Source: Polynucleobacter hirudinilacicola (GTDB lineage Bacteria; Pseudomonadota; Gammaproteobacteria; Burkholderiales; Burkholderiaceae). From it: a stretch of DNA of 64,000 nucleotides. The DNA lies in assembly GCF_002192535.1 (NCBI RefSeq), contig NZ_NAIA01000001.1, forward strand, positions 123,333 through 187,332. Direction: 5' to 3'. The notes beneath the pieces were generated by a model. It searched no databases, had not been told where the DNA came from, and saw only the letters and a program-made list of their open reading frames with translations. The position numbers were made by a program, and so were the translations under genes. Position 1 is the first letter of the stretch, and the number at the start of each line of letters is the position of its first letter. This document shows positions 26,153 to 36,137 of this stretch, in pieces.

Positions 26153-28416
26153 AATTTCGTTTCCCAATCATCATTATTGATGAGGACTTTCGTTCCGAAA
26201 ATATTTCGGGTTCGGGTATCCGCGACCTAGCTGAAGCTATCGAGCAAGAAGGTATGGAAGTGATCGGCTTAACAAGCTACGGTGACTTAACCTCTTTTGC
26301 ACAACAAGCTTCCCGTGCATCTTCTTTCATCGTTTCAATTGATGATGAAGAGTTTGATTCCGATTCTGAAGATCATGACCTTCCCGCATTAAATAATTTG
26401 CGCGCCTTTATTACTGAAGTGCGTAAACGTAATGAAGACATTCCCATCTTCTTGTATGGCGAGACACGTACCTCACGTCATATGCCCAACGATATCTTGC
26501 GTGAATTACATGGTTTCATTCATATGAATGAAGACACCCCAGAATTTGTAGCGCGTCACATTATTCGCGAAGCAAAGGTATATCTTGATTCTTTGGCGCC
26601 ACCATTCTTCCGCGCATTAACGAATTACGCTTCCGAGGGCTCTTACTCTTGGCATTGTCCTGGTCACTCAGGTGGCGTTGCCTTTTTAAAGAGTCCAGTT
26701 GGCCGAATGTTCCATCAGTTCTTTGGTGAGAATATGCTACGCGCTGACGTTTGTAACGCCGTAGAAGAGCTAGGTCAGCTGCTAGACCATACTGGACCAG
26801 TGCTACAGAGCGAGCGCAATGCCGCTCGCATCTTTAATGCCGACCATTTGTTCTTTGTTACTAACGGCACATCTACATCCAACAAAATTGTTTGGCACTC
26901 TACAGTTGCTCCTGGAGACGTAGTACTGGTAGACCGAAATTGTCATAAATCCGTGATTCATTCAATCACGATGATGGGTGCGATTCCGATTTTCTTGATG
27001 CCAACTCGCAATCACCTTGGCATTATTGGCCCAATTCCTAAAGAAGAGTTTGAGTGGGCCAACATCAAGAAGAAGATTGACGCTAACCCATTTATTAAGA
27101 ATAAAAACGTAGTACCACGTGTGATGACGCTGACTCAGAGTACCTATGACGGTATTGTTTACAACGTTGAGATGATCAAAGATATGCTTGATGGAAAAGT
27201 CGATTCTTTGCACTTTGATGAAGCGTGGTTACCGCATGCTGCATTCCATCCTTTCTATAAGGATATGCATGCGATTGGCTCTGATCGTAAGCGCACCAAA
27301 AAGAGTTTGATGTTTGCGACTCAGTCGACCCATAAGTTGCTCGCTGGATTGTCACAGGCTTCGCAAGTATTAGTTCAAGATGCTGAAGAGACTAAGTTGG
27401 ACCGCGATTGCTTCAATGAAGCCTATCTAATGCACACCTCTACTAGTCCGCAGTACGCCATCATTGCTTCCTGTGATGTTTCTGCTGCCATGATGGAGTC
27501 GCCTGGTGGCACTACATTGGTGGAAGAGTCGATTGCTGAAGCAATGGACTTCCGTCGCGCGATGCGTGAGGTAGATGATAAGTTTGGCGCTGATTGGTGG
27601 TTTAAGGTCTGGGGCCCAGATCACCTAGCGGAAGAGGGTATTGGCGAGCGTTCAGACTGGATTTTAGAGCCCAATGCGTCTTGGCATGACTTCGGTAAGT
27701 TGGCTAAAGACTTCAATATGCTGGATCCGATTAAGGCCACAGTAGTCACACCGGGATTGGATATCGAAGGTCACTTTGGCTCAATGGGTATCCCTGCAAG
27801 TATTGTGACGAAGTATCTTGCTGAACATGGAGTGATTGTTGAGAAGTGCGGTCTGTATTCTTTCTTCATTATGTTTACGATTGGTATCACTAAAGGTCGC
27901 TGGAATACGCTCGTAACGGAACTGCAACAGTTTAAGGATCACTTTGATAAGAATGCGCCTTTATGGAAAGTACTTCCTGAATTTGTTGCGAAGCACCCAC
28001 GCTATGAACGCGTCGGCTTGAAGGATATTTGCCAGCAGATCCATGAGTTCTATAAGGGTCGCGATGTAGCCCGCATGACTACTGAGATGTATACCTCCGA
28101 CATGGTTCCGGCCATGATGCCTTCCGAGGCTTGGGCTAAGATGGCGCACAAGGAAGTTGATCGTGTGCCGCTTGATCAATTAGAGGGGCGCGTAACGGCT
28201 ATGTTGGTAACGCCATACCCACCAGGTATTCCACTCTTGATTCCAGGTGAGCGTTTTAACAAGCGCATCGTTGACTATCTCTACTTCGCTAGAGACTTCA
28301 ATGAGAAGTTCCCAGGCTTCGAAACGGATATTCATGGTCTAGTGAAGATGGATGTCGATGGACGTAGTGAATACTACGTTGATTGTGTCAGACAAGAGCG
28401 CGATATTACGCTTTAA
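26149..28416 (+). CDS. Arginine/lysine/ornithine decarboxylase (PLP, fold III)
   Basis: Biodegradative-type basic amino acid decarboxylase of 755 residues making cadaverine, agmatine or putrescine. Order of parts: N-terminal receiver-like wing (IIIIDEDFRSENISGSGIRDL), PLP-binding domain (SYSWHCPGHSGGVAFLKSP; FVTNGTSTSNKIV; DEAW; ATQSTHKLLAGLSQ with the Schiff-base lysine K396) and the C-terminal domain (VTPYPPGIPLLIPGE). The ATG at 26149 has GGGGAG upstream and overlaps the channel stop; a start at 26107 would lie in the channel gene. Which amino acid it prefers cannot be read from the motifs. A terminator follows. Confidence 0.93.
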   Translation: MKFRFPIIIIDEDFRSENISGSGIRDLAEAIEQEGMEVIGLTSYGDLTSFAQQASRASSFIVSIDDEEFDSDSEDHDLPALNNLRAFITEVRKRNEDIPIFLYGETRTSRHMPNDILRELHGFIHMNEDTPEFVARHIIREAKVYLDSLAPPFFRALTNYASEGSYSWHCPGHSGGVAFLKSPVGRMFHQFFGENMLRADVCNAVEELGQLLDHTGPVLQSERNAARIFNADHLFFVTNGTSTSNKIVWHSTVAPGDVVLVDRNCHKSVIHSITMMGAIPIFLMPTRNHLGIIGPIPKEEFEWANIKKKIDANPFIKNKNVVPRVMTLTQSTYDGIVYNVEMIKDMLDGKVDSLHFDEAWLPHAAFHPFYKDMHAIGSDRKRTKKSLMFATQSTHKLLAGLSQASQVLVQDAEETKLDRDCFNEAYLMHTSTSPQYAIIASCDVSAAMMESPGGTTLVEESIAEAMDFRRAMREVDDKFGADWWFKVWGPDHLAEEGIGERSDWILEPNASWHDFGKLAKDFNMLDPIKATVVTPGLDIEGHFGSMGIPASIVTKYLAEHGVIVEKCGLYSFFIMFTIGITKGRWNTLVTELQQFKDHFDKNAPLWKVLPEFVAKHPRYERVGLKDICQQIHEFYKGRDVARMTTEMYTSDMVPAMMPSEAWAKMAHKEVDRVPLDQLEGRVTAMLVTPYPPGIPLLIPGERFNKRIVDYLYFARDFNEKFPGFETDIHGLVKMDVDGRSEYYVDCVRQERDITL

Positions 28417-28436
28417 AGTTTCTTGAGGCTCGAATG

Positions 28437-28468
28437 AAAAATGCCCTGCAGAAGCGGGGCATTTTTAT
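28437..28468. terminator. Bidirectional intrinsic terminator between decarboxylase and TRAP permease genes
   Basis: ATGCCCTGC (28441-28449) and GCGGGGCAT (28454-28462) form a 9-bp stem with one wobble, flanked by A-run on the left and TTTTTATTT on the right, so it can stop transcription from both sides. The permease stop codon lies within its right flank. Confidence 0.85.
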
Positions 28469-29994
28469 TTAACTGGCTTATCCAGCTGAAACGTCACCGG
28501 CGCATCTTCATCCACTTTGCTAGGTGACTCTGATTTGGATTCATCATCATTTGTAAAGTTAAAGTCCTGACTTTGAATAACGGCTGCTGGTTTTTCCAGT
28601 AGCGTTGTCACTAGCGCAGGAAAGGCAATCACTACTGCAACCATAATGAGCTGCAATCCCACCCAAGGTAAAGCACCCCAATAGATATCGCTACTCTTTA
28701 CTTCTTTGGGAGCTACACCTCTGAGATAGAAAAGAGCAAAGCCAAATGGGGGATGCATGAATGAGGTTTGCATATTGACGCACAGCATTACTCCAAACCA
28801 GACAAGTGCTGCACTAGCTGCAGCTTGTGGATTGCCATTCATAGAGTCCAGCAGTACAGGTGACAGTAATTTCACGGCTACTGGGGCAAGCATTGGCACT
28901 ATGATGAATGCGATTTCAAAGAAGTCTAGGAAGAATGCCAAGAAAAAGACAAAGAGGTTAACAATAATTAAAAAACCAACCCAGCCACCAGGCAAATCCG
29001 CAAAGAGCGCCTCAACCCATTGCCCGCCATCTACTCCCTGAAACACTACAGAGAAACAAGTTGAGCCAATCAAAATAAAGACCACCATCGCAGTAATGCG
29101 CATGGTGTTTTGATAAGCCTCCTGAATTAACCCTCTGAGGTTCGAAATGCTGGCTCTACGCAGCCAAGCTAAAAGTAATGCACCCATCGCACCCATGGCT
29201 CCAGACTCTGTTGGGGTAGCAATACCAGTCATGATGGTACCCAGAACTAAAAAGATCAGCACTGCCGATGGAATGATTCCCAGAAGACATTTTTTCCAGA
29301 GCACCCAGCCCTTGAGGGTGAGATCGCTCTCTGGGGCTACTGGTAAATAATCTGGACGAATACGACTTAAGAAAAATGTATAGAGCGCAAATAGGGCAAT
29401 CTGCAGTAGTGAAGGTCCCCAAGCGCCAAGATACATGCTGCCAACATCAGCGCTACCACTTTGAGTCTTGAGTTGATCTGCCAACACAATCAGAACTAGG
29501 GATGGGGGTACCAATTGGGTGATCGTTCCAGACGCTGCCAGAACACCTGTGGCATAGCGCATGTTATAGCCATAACGCATCATGACTGGGAGGGCAATCA
29601 TTGCCATAGCAATGACCTGAGCAGCTACAGTGCCAGTAATAGCGCCGAGAATAAATCCTACGATGATGACTGAGTAGCCCAAGCCACCTCGAACTCTGCC
29701 AAACAGTTGGCCCATAGAATCGAGCATCTCTTCAGCCAGGCCGCAGCGTTCAAGAATCGCACCCATAAAGGTAAAGAATGGAATCGCTAGAAGTAGATCA
29801 TTCGCCAGCACGCTACCAAAGATACGTTGCGGGATGGCTTGCAAAAATGGCATGCCAAAAAAGCCTTCGCTGATAGCTATTACTGAAAAGAATAAGGCGG
29901 CAGCCATCAGGGAGAACGCCACAGGAAAGCCAATTAGCATAAAGACGATCAGGCCAGCAAACATCAGGGGAGGCATCCACTCTAATGGAATCAT
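28465..29994 (-). CDS. dctM: TRAP transporter large permease subunit (DctM)
   Basis: The 509-residue ion-trap large subunit of a tripartite periplasmic transporter: many hydrophobic helices, with family stretches MLIGFPVAFSLMAAALFF, FFTFMGAILERCGLAEEMLDSMGQLFGRVRGGLGYSVIIVG and GIATPTESGAMGAMGALLLA. It drives Na+/H+-coupled uptake of an organic acid or similar solute. The C-terminal tail is long and acidic. It is coupled (ATGA) to dctQ. No periplasmic binding protein gene (DctP) is next to it, so the substrate cannot be inferred. Confidence 0.92.
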   Translation of the reverse strand: MIPLEWMPPLMFAGLIVFMLIGFPVAFSLMAAALFFSVIAISEGFFGMPFLQAIPQRIFGSVLANDLLLAIPFFTFMGAILERCGLAEEMLDSMGQLFGRVRGGLGYSVIIVGFILGAITGTVAAQVIAMAMIALPVMMRYGYNMRYATGVLAASGTITQLVPPSLVLIVLADQLKTQSGSADVGSMYLGAWGPSLLQIALFALYTFFLSRIRPDYLPVAPESDLTLKGWVLWKKCLLGIIPSAVLIFLVLGTIMTGIATPTESGAMGAMGALLLAWLRRASISNLRGLIQEAYQNTMRITAMVVFILIGSTCFSVVFQGVDGGQWVEALFADLPGGWVGFLIIVNLFVFFLAFFLDFFEIAFIIVPMLAPVAVKLLSPVLLDSMNGNPQAAASAALVWFGVMLCVNMQTSFMHPPFGFALFYLRGVAPKEVKSSDIYWGALPWVGLQLIMVAVVIAFPALVTTLLEKPAAVIQSQDFNFTNDDESKSESPSKVDEDAPVTFQLDKPVK

Positions 29995-30542
29995 TGCATT
30001 GGCTTTTCGTAACGAAGGTCTTCAGTGGGTAAAGTAGTTTCGCCCTTGAGTGCACCAATCCGTTTGATGATTTCTGAAAGGCCCTGCAAACTCAGCATGC
30101 AGAAACCAAATGGCACAAAAAATTTAATAGGGTAACGCGCTAAGCCACCAGAATTAGAAGAATGCTCCATGACTAACCATGATGGATAAAAGAGGGTTGT
30201 CCATGAGAGCCAAGTAAACAGCATGCAAGCTGGCATTAAGAATAGAACTAAGCCAAATAAATCCACCCAAATACGACCGCGATCCGAAAGGCGTAAGTAA
30301 ATTAAATCAACTCGCACATGCTCATTACGCTTGAGTGTGTAGGCTGCGCCCAACATGACTGCTGCGCTAAATAAATACCATTGCAGCTCAAGAGGCCAGT
30401 TATTGCTGATATCTAAGCCATAGCGCAGCAGGGCATTAGCAGCTGATACTACGCAAGAGAGCAAAATCATGATGCTGGCGGCTTTGCCCAGCAGTTGGTT
30501 TACGCGATCAATACCCGCAGATAGCTTGGACCATAACCCCAT
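29991..30542 (-). CDS. dctQ: TRAP transporter small permease subunit (DctQ)
   Basis: A 183-residue four-helix membrane protein with the DctQ pattern (NALLRYGLDISNNWPLELQWYLFSAAVMLGAAYTLKRNEHVRVDLIY). It starts five bases after argH ends and overlaps dctM, so argH-dctQ-dctM is probably one transcript. This places a solute importer behind arginine biosynthesis; whether that is functional or accidental is unclear. Confidence 0.92.
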   Translation of the reverse strand: MGLWSKLSAGIDRVNQLLGKAASIMILLSCVVSAANALLRYGLDISNNWPLELQWYLFSAAVMLGAAYTLKRNEHVRVDLIYLRLSDRGRIWVDLFGLVLFLMPACMLFTWLSWTTLFYPSWLVMEHSSNSGGLARYPIKFFVPFGFCMLSLQGLSEIIKRIGALKGETTLPTEDLRYEKPMQ

Positions 30543-30547
30543 ACGAT

Positions 30548-31966
30548 CTAGAGGTCTGCACGACCCCGTTTGATGGCGGCCAGTACTTGAGAAGGGGCGG
30601 TGCCTCCAGCATGCTGGCGTGATTGCACAGAACCATCAACAGTGAGTAAGGCAAAGACGTCATCGCTGATGAGTTCAGGGCGATTATCAAGGCCACAAGC
30701 AAAGCGTAACTCTGACAGGCTCAAGTCAGTAAGCATGCAGTTTCTGCCAACACAGGCCTTCACTGCATGAGCAACGGCTTCATGCGCATCACGGAAGGCG
30801 AGACCTTTTTTAACTAAGTAATCGGCTAAGTCAGTTGCTGTTGCAAAACCTTCTTCAGCAGCAGCTTTCATGACATCCGCTTTCACTTCAATATGTGGAA
30901 CCATATCAGCAAAAATACGTAAGGTATCTTGCACGGTATCCACCGCATCAAATAAAGGCTCTTTATCTTCTTGATTATCTTTGTTGTAGGCGAGCGGCTG
31001 ACTCTTCATGAGTGTTAATAGGGACATGAGGTCGCCGTAGACGCGACCAGTCTTGCCACGTGCTAGTTCAGGAACATCAGGATTCTTTTTCTGCGGCATG
31101 ATCGAACTACCAGTGCAGAAGCGATCTGGCAGATCAATAAAACCAAAACGTGGGCTGAGCCAGAGCACGAGCTCTTCAGAGAGTCGTGACACATGCATCA
31201 TCAAAATGGATGCAAAGGCACAGAACTCAATCGCAAAGTCCCGATCGGATACTGCATCCAATGAGTTATTGCAAATGCCATCAAAGCCTAGCGTCTTGGC
31301 AACTTGTTCCCGATCAATCGGGTAAGTAGTGCCGGCCAAAGCAGCTGCACCTAAAGGCAGGCGATTAAAGCGGGCACGTAGATCAGCTAAGCGACTGGCA
31401 TCACGACTGAACATTTCGTAATAGGCCATGAGGTGATGGCCAAAAGTAATAGGTTGTGCAACTTGTAGATGAGTATGGCCAGGCATGATGGTGCCAGCAT
31501 GTTTCTCTGCTAAATCTAAGAGAGCGGTGCGTAAGGTTTTGAGGGTAGCGGAAATTTCATCAACGCTGCCACGTAACCATAACCGTAAATCGGTAGCGAC
31601 TTGGTCATTGCGTGAACGACCAGTATGTAAACGCTTTCCTGCATCGCCAACCAATTCAGTCAAGCGTGCTTCAATATTGAGGTGCACATCTTCTAGTGCT
31701 AGCTGCCAATTAAACTGGCCAGATTCAATCTCACTTTTAATTTGAGCCATACCCTTTTGAATATCAGCCAAATCTTGAGTGCTAATAATCTTTTGAGCCG
31801 CCAACATTTGGGCGTGAGCCAGGGAACCGGCAATATCGACCATGGCAAAGCGTTGATCAAAGCCAATAGAAGCTGTATAACGCTGGACAAGTTGGTCGAC
31901 TGGTTCGTCAAAACGGGCCGACCAAGCTTGGGCTTTGTTAGCTAAGGAATTTTTAGATGAGCTCAT
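30548..31966 (-). CDS. argH: Argininosuccinate lyase
   Basis: Splits argininosuccinate into arginine and fumarate, the last step of arginine synthesis. 472 residues with the fumarase-superfamily signature [30 protein letters not shown] and [23 protein letters not shown]. The ATG at 31966 ([15 protein letters not shown]) gives the family length; an open frame to 32098 runs into the divergent hemC. The gap to hemC is 43 bases and must hold both promoters. Confidence 0.97.
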   Translation of the reverse strand: MSSSKNSLANKAQAWSARFDEPVDQLVQRYTASIGFDQRFAMVDIAGSLAHAQMLAAQKIISTQDLADIQKGMAQIKSEIESGQFNWQLALEDVHLNIEARLTELVGDAGKRLHTGRSRNDQVATDLRLWLRGSVDEISATLKTLRTALLDLAEKHAGTIMPGHTHLQVAQPITFGHHLMAYYEMFSRDASRLADLRARFNRLPLGAAALAGTTYPIDREQVAKTLGFDGICNNSLDAVSDRDFAIEFCAFASILMMHVSRLSEELVLWLSPRFGFIDLPDRFCTGSSIMPQKKNPDVPELARGKTGRVYGDLMSLLTLMKSQPLAYNKDNQEDKEPLFDAVDTVQDTLRIFADMVPHIEVKADVMKAAAEEGFATATDLADYLVKKGLAFRDAHEAVAHAVKACVGRNCMLTDLSLSELRFACGLDNRPELISDDVFALLTVDGSVQSRQHAGGTAPSQVLAAIKRGRADL

Positions 31967-32009
31967 AAACACAGTATATTGGTGTAGGTCTTTGATTATT
32001 TTAAATGCT

Positions 32010-32984
32010 ATGTCCCAATCCCTAAATTCCTCCTCTGGCACTACCCCTGTGGCCCCTAAGCGCCTGGTGATTGCCTCCCGCGAATCTCGCCTAGCCATGT
32101 GGCAGGCCCAGCACTTGCAAGCCTGCCTACAAAAGCTCTATCCGGGCTGTGATGTCCAGATTCTGGGGATGACCACCCGGGGGGATCAGATTTTGGATAA
32201 GGCCTTATCTAAAGTGGGCGGTAAGGGGCTATTTGTCAAAGAGCTCGAAACGGCCCTAGAAGATGGCAGAGCAGATTTGGCAGTCCACTCGCTCAAAGAT
32301 GTCCCGATGGTCATGCCAGACGGTTTTGATCTCACTTGCGTGATGGCTAGAGAAGATGCCAGGGATGCCTTTGTCTCCAATGACTATGCTAGTTTGGAAG
32401 ATTTGCCAAAGGGTGCCATTGTGGGCACATCAAGCCTTCGCCGTGAGTCGGTACTACGAGCCCGTTTTCCTCACCTAGTGATTGAGCCACTACGCGGTAA
32501 TTTAGATACCCGCATGGGTAAGCTAGATCGTGGTGAGTACCAAGCTATTATTTTGGCGGCGGCTGGTTTAAAGCGTTTAGGACTCGAGAGTCGTATTCGA
32601 GCCTTCTTGCCGTACGATCCCTATACCCCGGCTGCTGGGCAAGGAGCCTTGGGTATTGAGACCTTGAGTGCCCACCCGCATATCAAAGACTGGTTAGCCC
32701 CCTTAAATGATATGCCCACGCTCTTGGCAGTATCTGCTGAGCGCATGGTCTCTCGTCAATTAGGAGGCTCTTGTGAAGTGCCCCTAGCAGCGCACGCTAC
32801 TTGGGATCAAAACCAACTGCAAATCCGCTCTTTTGTCGCTAGTACCGATGGCAAGGCCATTTGCCTGGCTAATGGCAAAGGAGTAGTGCAATCACTTGCC
32901 GATGCAGAAGCACTAGGCTTAGCTGTGGCTCAAGATTTACTAGCGCAAGGTGCGGCGGATTTGATTCCGAAGATTACTAAATAA
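32010..32984 (+). CDS. hemC: Porphobilinogen deaminase (hydroxymethylbilane synthase)
   Basis: Polymerises four porphobilinogen units to hydroxymethylbilane in haem synthesis. 324 residues with [68 protein letters not shown] and the cofactor-attachment loop [13 protein letters not shown] whose Cys carries the dipyrromethane. The ATG at 32010 is chosen because the conserved region begins ~20 residues later; an earlier start at 31935 would overlap argH. hemD follows after four bases. Confidence 0.97.
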   Translation: MSQSLNSSSGTTPVAPKRLVIASRESRLAMWQAQHLQACLQKLYPGCDVQILGMTTRGDQILDKALSKVGGKGLFVKELETALEDGRADLAVHSLKDVPMVMPDGFDLTCVMAREDARDAFVSNDYASLEDLPKGAIVGTSSLRRESVLRARFPHLVIEPLRGNLDTRMGKLDRGEYQAIILAAAGLKRLGLESRIRAFLPYDPYTPAAGQGALGIETLSAHPHIKDWLAPLNDMPTLLAVSAERMVSRQLGGSCEVPLAAHATWDQNQLQIRSFVASTDGKAICLANGKGVVQSLADAEALGLAVAQDLLAQGAADLIPKITK

Positions 32985-32988
32985 AATT

Positions 32989-33822
32989 ATGGCAGCGATG
33001 AGTACTAAAACTATCATCGTCACTAGACCTAGCGGACAAGCTCGGCAGCTGATAGAGGTCCTCACGAATAGCATCGAGCAAAGTGGCCTTGCTAAGCGTA
33101 GCCTCCCAGAAATAGTCTCATTGCCATTGCTAACGATTGTGCCTAAGACAGATGATCAACTGGCAGATCACATTGCTACCGCTTTAACAGATACAGATCT
33201 TGCAATCTTTGTTAGCCCCAATGCTATTGAATGTGTGATGCGTTTATTGGAACGTGATTGGCAAGAATTTTCTAAGAAGATTATTCCAGTCGGTGTAATG
33301 GGTGGTAGTAGCAAATTGGCACTACAAAATCATGGCATTGGCCAAGAAAAAAATCCCACGCCTGTCATCATTCCTCAGAATAATGAACAATGGGATTCAG
33401 AGGGTTTATGGCATGAGTTGCAAGCTCTTGGCTGGGACTGGAATCACAAGAAGGTCATTATCTTTAAAGGCGAGGGTGGTCGTGAGTGGTTAGCCGACAC
33501 CCTAGTAAAAGCAGGCGCAATAGTTGAGGCGATTTCTACATATACTCGCGTACCGTTAGATCTTGATAATCCTGCTTGGCACGCAATTCATGAAATGGAT
33601 TTCTCAAAATCACTTTGGTTACTCACATCATCTGAAGCTGTACGTTATTTAGGTCAAGTGCTTCAGGATCAATTTCCTCAGGGTCTACAAAGTGCAAGCG
33701 CCTTATGCTCGCACCACAATATTGCGGATGCGGCTGAGCAGATTGGATTTGGAGAAGTATTTACTACCGACCCTGGTGATGAGGCTCTCATTAAAGCCAG
33801 CTTAGCCTGGCTAATGATCTAA
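32989..33822 (+). CDS. hemD: Uroporphyrinogen-III synthase
   Basis: Cyclises hydroxymethylbilane to uroporphyrinogen III. 277 residues, poorly conserved as usual for HemD, with KTIIVTRPSGQARQLIEVL at the N-terminus, DLAIFVSPNAIECVM, VIIFKGEGGREWLADTLVKAGAIVEAISTYTRV and SLWLLTSSEAVRYL. It directly follows hemC, which supports the call. The start may be ATG 32989 or ATG 32998. The hemX/hemY genes that often follow are absent here; the stop overlaps the convergent ubiC by four bases. Confidence 0.92.
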   Translation: MAAMSTKTIIVTRPSGQARQLIEVLTNSIEQSGLAKRSLPEIVSLPLLTIVPKTDDQLADHIATALTDTDLAIFVSPNAIECVMRLLERDWQEFSKKIIPVGVMGGSSKLALQNHGIGQEKNPTPVIIPQNNEQWDSEGLWHELQALGWDWNHKKVIIFKGEGGREWLADTLVKAGAIVEAISTYTRVPLDLDNPAWHAIHEMDFSKSLWLLTSSEAVRYLGQVLQDQFPQGLQSASALCSHHNIADAAEQIGFGEVFTTDPGDEALIKASLAWLMI

Positions 33823-34391
33823 GCTTTTGAGAAGTGAAGTAAAGCAGGCAAGAAAATCTCATTCACCAGTATTGGATGCCCCTTGAGTTTATAAAGGGTG
33901 CGACGAGCCCATAAGGGCGAACTCAATTCAGGATAATTCTTAGAGCACCGCTTCCACAAGGCACTACTCTTATCTAAGCGTGCAATATCTCGCGGCGGTT
34001 TTGCTTTGGAGTGTTTGCGTGTTTTAGCAAAGAGCACCGCTCCCAAAGGCTTGCTTCCAAGCCGCAGCACCGCATGATTGCTGCCACTAGAGCTCAAGGT
34101 AGGAATAACGCTATGCGCCATCACCAAAGGAATATTGTTTGCGCATAAAAGCACTTCACGTACTCTACAGCGTCTAATCTTGAAGTGGAAATAGCGACTT
34201 TCGTCGCTATTCAGTGATTGAGGGCAGTCTCGTAAAACTTGAACTTCGAGTTTTTGACCAATAGCCTTCTCAATTTTTTGGGTGAGTGACCCAGTATCGC
34301 TAAGCCAGGGCTGCCACTTTCGTGGCGCCCGATGAATTCCACCGGAACCGACTCGATTCCATGAAGAACGGAGACGATTACGGTGAATCAT
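33819..34391 (-). CDS. ubiC: Chorismate pyruvate-lyase
   Basis: Forms 4-hydroxybenzoate from chorismate, the first committed step to ubiquinone. The 190 residues match the UbiC fold: WLSDTGSLTQKIEKAIGQKLEVQVLRD, YFHFKIRRCRVREVLLCANNIPLVMAHSVIP, LGSKPLGAVLF and WARRTLYKLKGHPILVNEIFLPAL. It starts two bases after the helicase stop, in the same direction, so it is probably read from the helicase transcript. Confidence 0.9.
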   Translation of the reverse strand: MIHRNRLRSSWNRVGSGGIHRAPRKWQPWLSDTGSLTQKIEKAIGQKLEVQVLRDCPQSLNSDESRYFHFKIRRCRVREVLLCANNIPLVMAHSVIPTLSSSGSNHAVLRLGSKPLGAVLFAKTRKHSKAKPPRDIARLDKSSALWKRCSKNYPELSSPLWARRTLYKLKGHPILVNEIFLPALLHFSKA

Positions 34392-34393
34392 AT

Positions 34394-35887
34394 TTAGCTG
34401 CCGCTAAAGTTCCGACGTTGACCGCCAGACTTTGGTTTAGCAAAACGTGGGCCTGCAGGACGTGCCGGACGTGAGTCAGCTGAACGAGCAGGACGTGAGT
34501 CAGCAGAGCCATTCGAACGGGCTTCGAAATGATTACCTGAGCGATTACCACCGCCAGAGCCACCACCAAAACGCGATTCAGAGCGAGCGCCTGAGCCATA
34601 ACGACCACCACCGCCACCACCAGAACGACCACCACCAGAGCGGCCGCCGGGACGACCACCGCCTCCACCAAAGCTTGGCTTGGCTTGTGGCTCAAGACCA
34701 GCGATGACTGAAGCCACGATATCTTGCTGTGTAAAACGCTCGATATTGCGAATCTTCGCGCGATCACGATGTTCAACCAAGGTGATTGCTACGCCATTGC
34801 GACCAGCACGACCAGTACGACCAATGCGGTGTGTGTAATCTTCTGGTTTCATTGGCAAGCCAAAGTTAATCACGTGACTAATACGTGGCACATCAATACC
34901 GCGAGCTGCTACATCAGTTGCTACCAAAATCTTGGTATGACCTTTACGTAAAGACTCTAGGCGACGCATACGCACAGCTTGAGGCATTGCACCGTGTAGG
35001 GCAGTTGCTTCGTAGCCATTGGCACGCAATGTGTCAGCGATTTTTTCGCTTTCAACTTGGGTACTTGCGAACACAACTGCTTGATCCAAGCTGGCATCAG
35101 CCAAAATATGCTCAAGTAATTTATGTTTATGTGACATGCTGTCGGCCCAATGCAGCTTCTGTTCGATGTTGGCGTGCTTTTCGCCTGCATGAGCAAGTTC
35201 AATCCGCTTAGCATCTGTAGTCAATGCATTTGCTAACGACATAATCTTTGGCGCAAAGGTTGCAGAGAACATCAAAGTTTGCTTGCGACCCGCACAACGC
35301 TTATCAATTGCCTCGAGATCGTCAGCAAATCCCATGTCAAGCATGCGATCAGCTTCATCAATGACAAGTTGCTTTACATCATCTAAGCGAATTGCTTTGC
35401 TATCGCACAAGTCGAGTAAACGACCTGGGGTTGCAACAACTAACAAGGCACCTTTCAGAGCTTGGATTTGTTTACCGTAAGGCATACCGCCCATGACGGT
35501 TGCAATGCGAATTCCCTTCATGCCACGAACTAAGTTCACTGCATCAGCAGTAACCTGTTGAGCTAATTCGCGAGTAGGGCAGAGCACCAATACTTTAGGT
35601 TGTGCGCGACCTGGTACAGGCGAATTGTTCGGGTTATCTTCGATGAGCTGATTAATCAAAGGTAATAAAAAGGCTGCGGTTTTACCGCTACCAGTTTGGC
35701 TGCTGACCAATAAGTCACCACCAGCTAAAGCAGCAGGAATAACCTGAGCTTGCACGGAAGTGGCTTGGGTAAAACCTAGTTCAGCAACGTTTTTTAGGAG
35801 TGACGCCGCTAGGGCGAAATTCTGGAATTCATTTCCAGCGCTTTTTGAGTCTTTCGACTCGTGTTTAGTTTCTTTAGAAAAAGTCAT
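34394..35887 (-). CDS. DEAD-box ATP-dependent RNA helicase with Gly/Arg-rich tail
   Basis: RhlE-type helicase of ~497 residues: Q-motif region, Walker A SQTGSGKTAAF, PTRELAQQ, DEAD box VIDEADRMLDMGF, SATF, and HRIGRTGRAG. After ~residue 390 comes a low-complexity tail of Gly/Arg/Ser (GGGRSGGGGGGRYGSG and a SADSRPAR repeat) that probably binds RNA. Start: ATG 35887 is preferred; an ATG at 35899 sits directly against the GAGGGG Shine-Dalgarno and inside a hairpin. A structured ~240-base leader suggests post-transcriptional control, as for cold-induced helicases. Confidence 0.93.
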   Translation of the reverse strand: MTFSKETKHESKDSKSAGNEFQNFALAASLLKNVAELGFTQATSVQAQVIPAALAGGDLLVSSQTGSGKTAAFLLPLINQLIEDNPNNSPVPGRAQPKVLVLCPTRELAQQVTADAVNLVRGMKGIRIATVMGGMPYGKQIQALKGALLVVATPGRLLDLCDSKAIRLDDVKQLVIDEADRMLDMGFADDLEAIDKRCAGRKQTLMFSATFAPKIMSLANALTTDAKRIELAHAGEKHANIEQKLHWADSMSHKHKLLEHILADASLDQAVVFASTQVESEKIADTLRANGYEATALHGAMPQAVRMRRLESLRKGHTKILVATDVAARGIDVPRISHVINFGLPMKPEDYTHRIGRTGRAGRNGVAITLVEHRDRAKIRNIERFTQQDIVASVIAGLEPQAKPSFGGGGGRPGGRSGGGRSGGGGGGRYGSGARSESRFGGGSGGGNRSGNHFEARSNGSADSRPARSADSRPARPAGPRFAKPKSGGQRRNFSGS

Positions 35888-35895
35888 GCTATTAC

Positions 35896-35915
35896 ACATC
35901 CCCTCAAAGGGATGT
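35896..35915 (-). promoter_or_regulatory. Hairpin sequestering the helicase Shine-Dalgarno
   Basis: In the mRNA, ACATCCC pairs with GGGATGT across a short loop; the GAGGGG Shine-Dalgarno and an upstream ATG are in or beside the 3' arm. A second 7-bp hairpin (GATGGTC/GACCATC, about 35948-35970) lies upstream. This could hold translation off until unfolded, by temperature or by the helicase itself. Confidence 0.45.
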
Positions 35916-36137
35916 CTCCGTATGTTGCATCCATGGTTTTATGGGATGCGATGGTCAAAGGCATCGACCATCAGACAGGCGGCAGCGCGTTTTATGAACT
36001 TCGGTGTTTATGACTTCTAAACGGTACGCTGAAATATAGCTGGGGGGCGATGAATCAAATTGCTTAAAAAAGCCTCTTATTATGACAGTTTGAGGGGGTG
36101 ATTACAAGGGTTTTCCCGAATTAATTATGATGGAGAG

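Noticed and set aside
34378..34776. Open frames of low complexity (Val/Ala-rich minus frame, His-rich plus frame) over the helicase tail
   Set aside because: They are frame shadows of the repetitive Gly/Arg codons in the helicase C-terminus.
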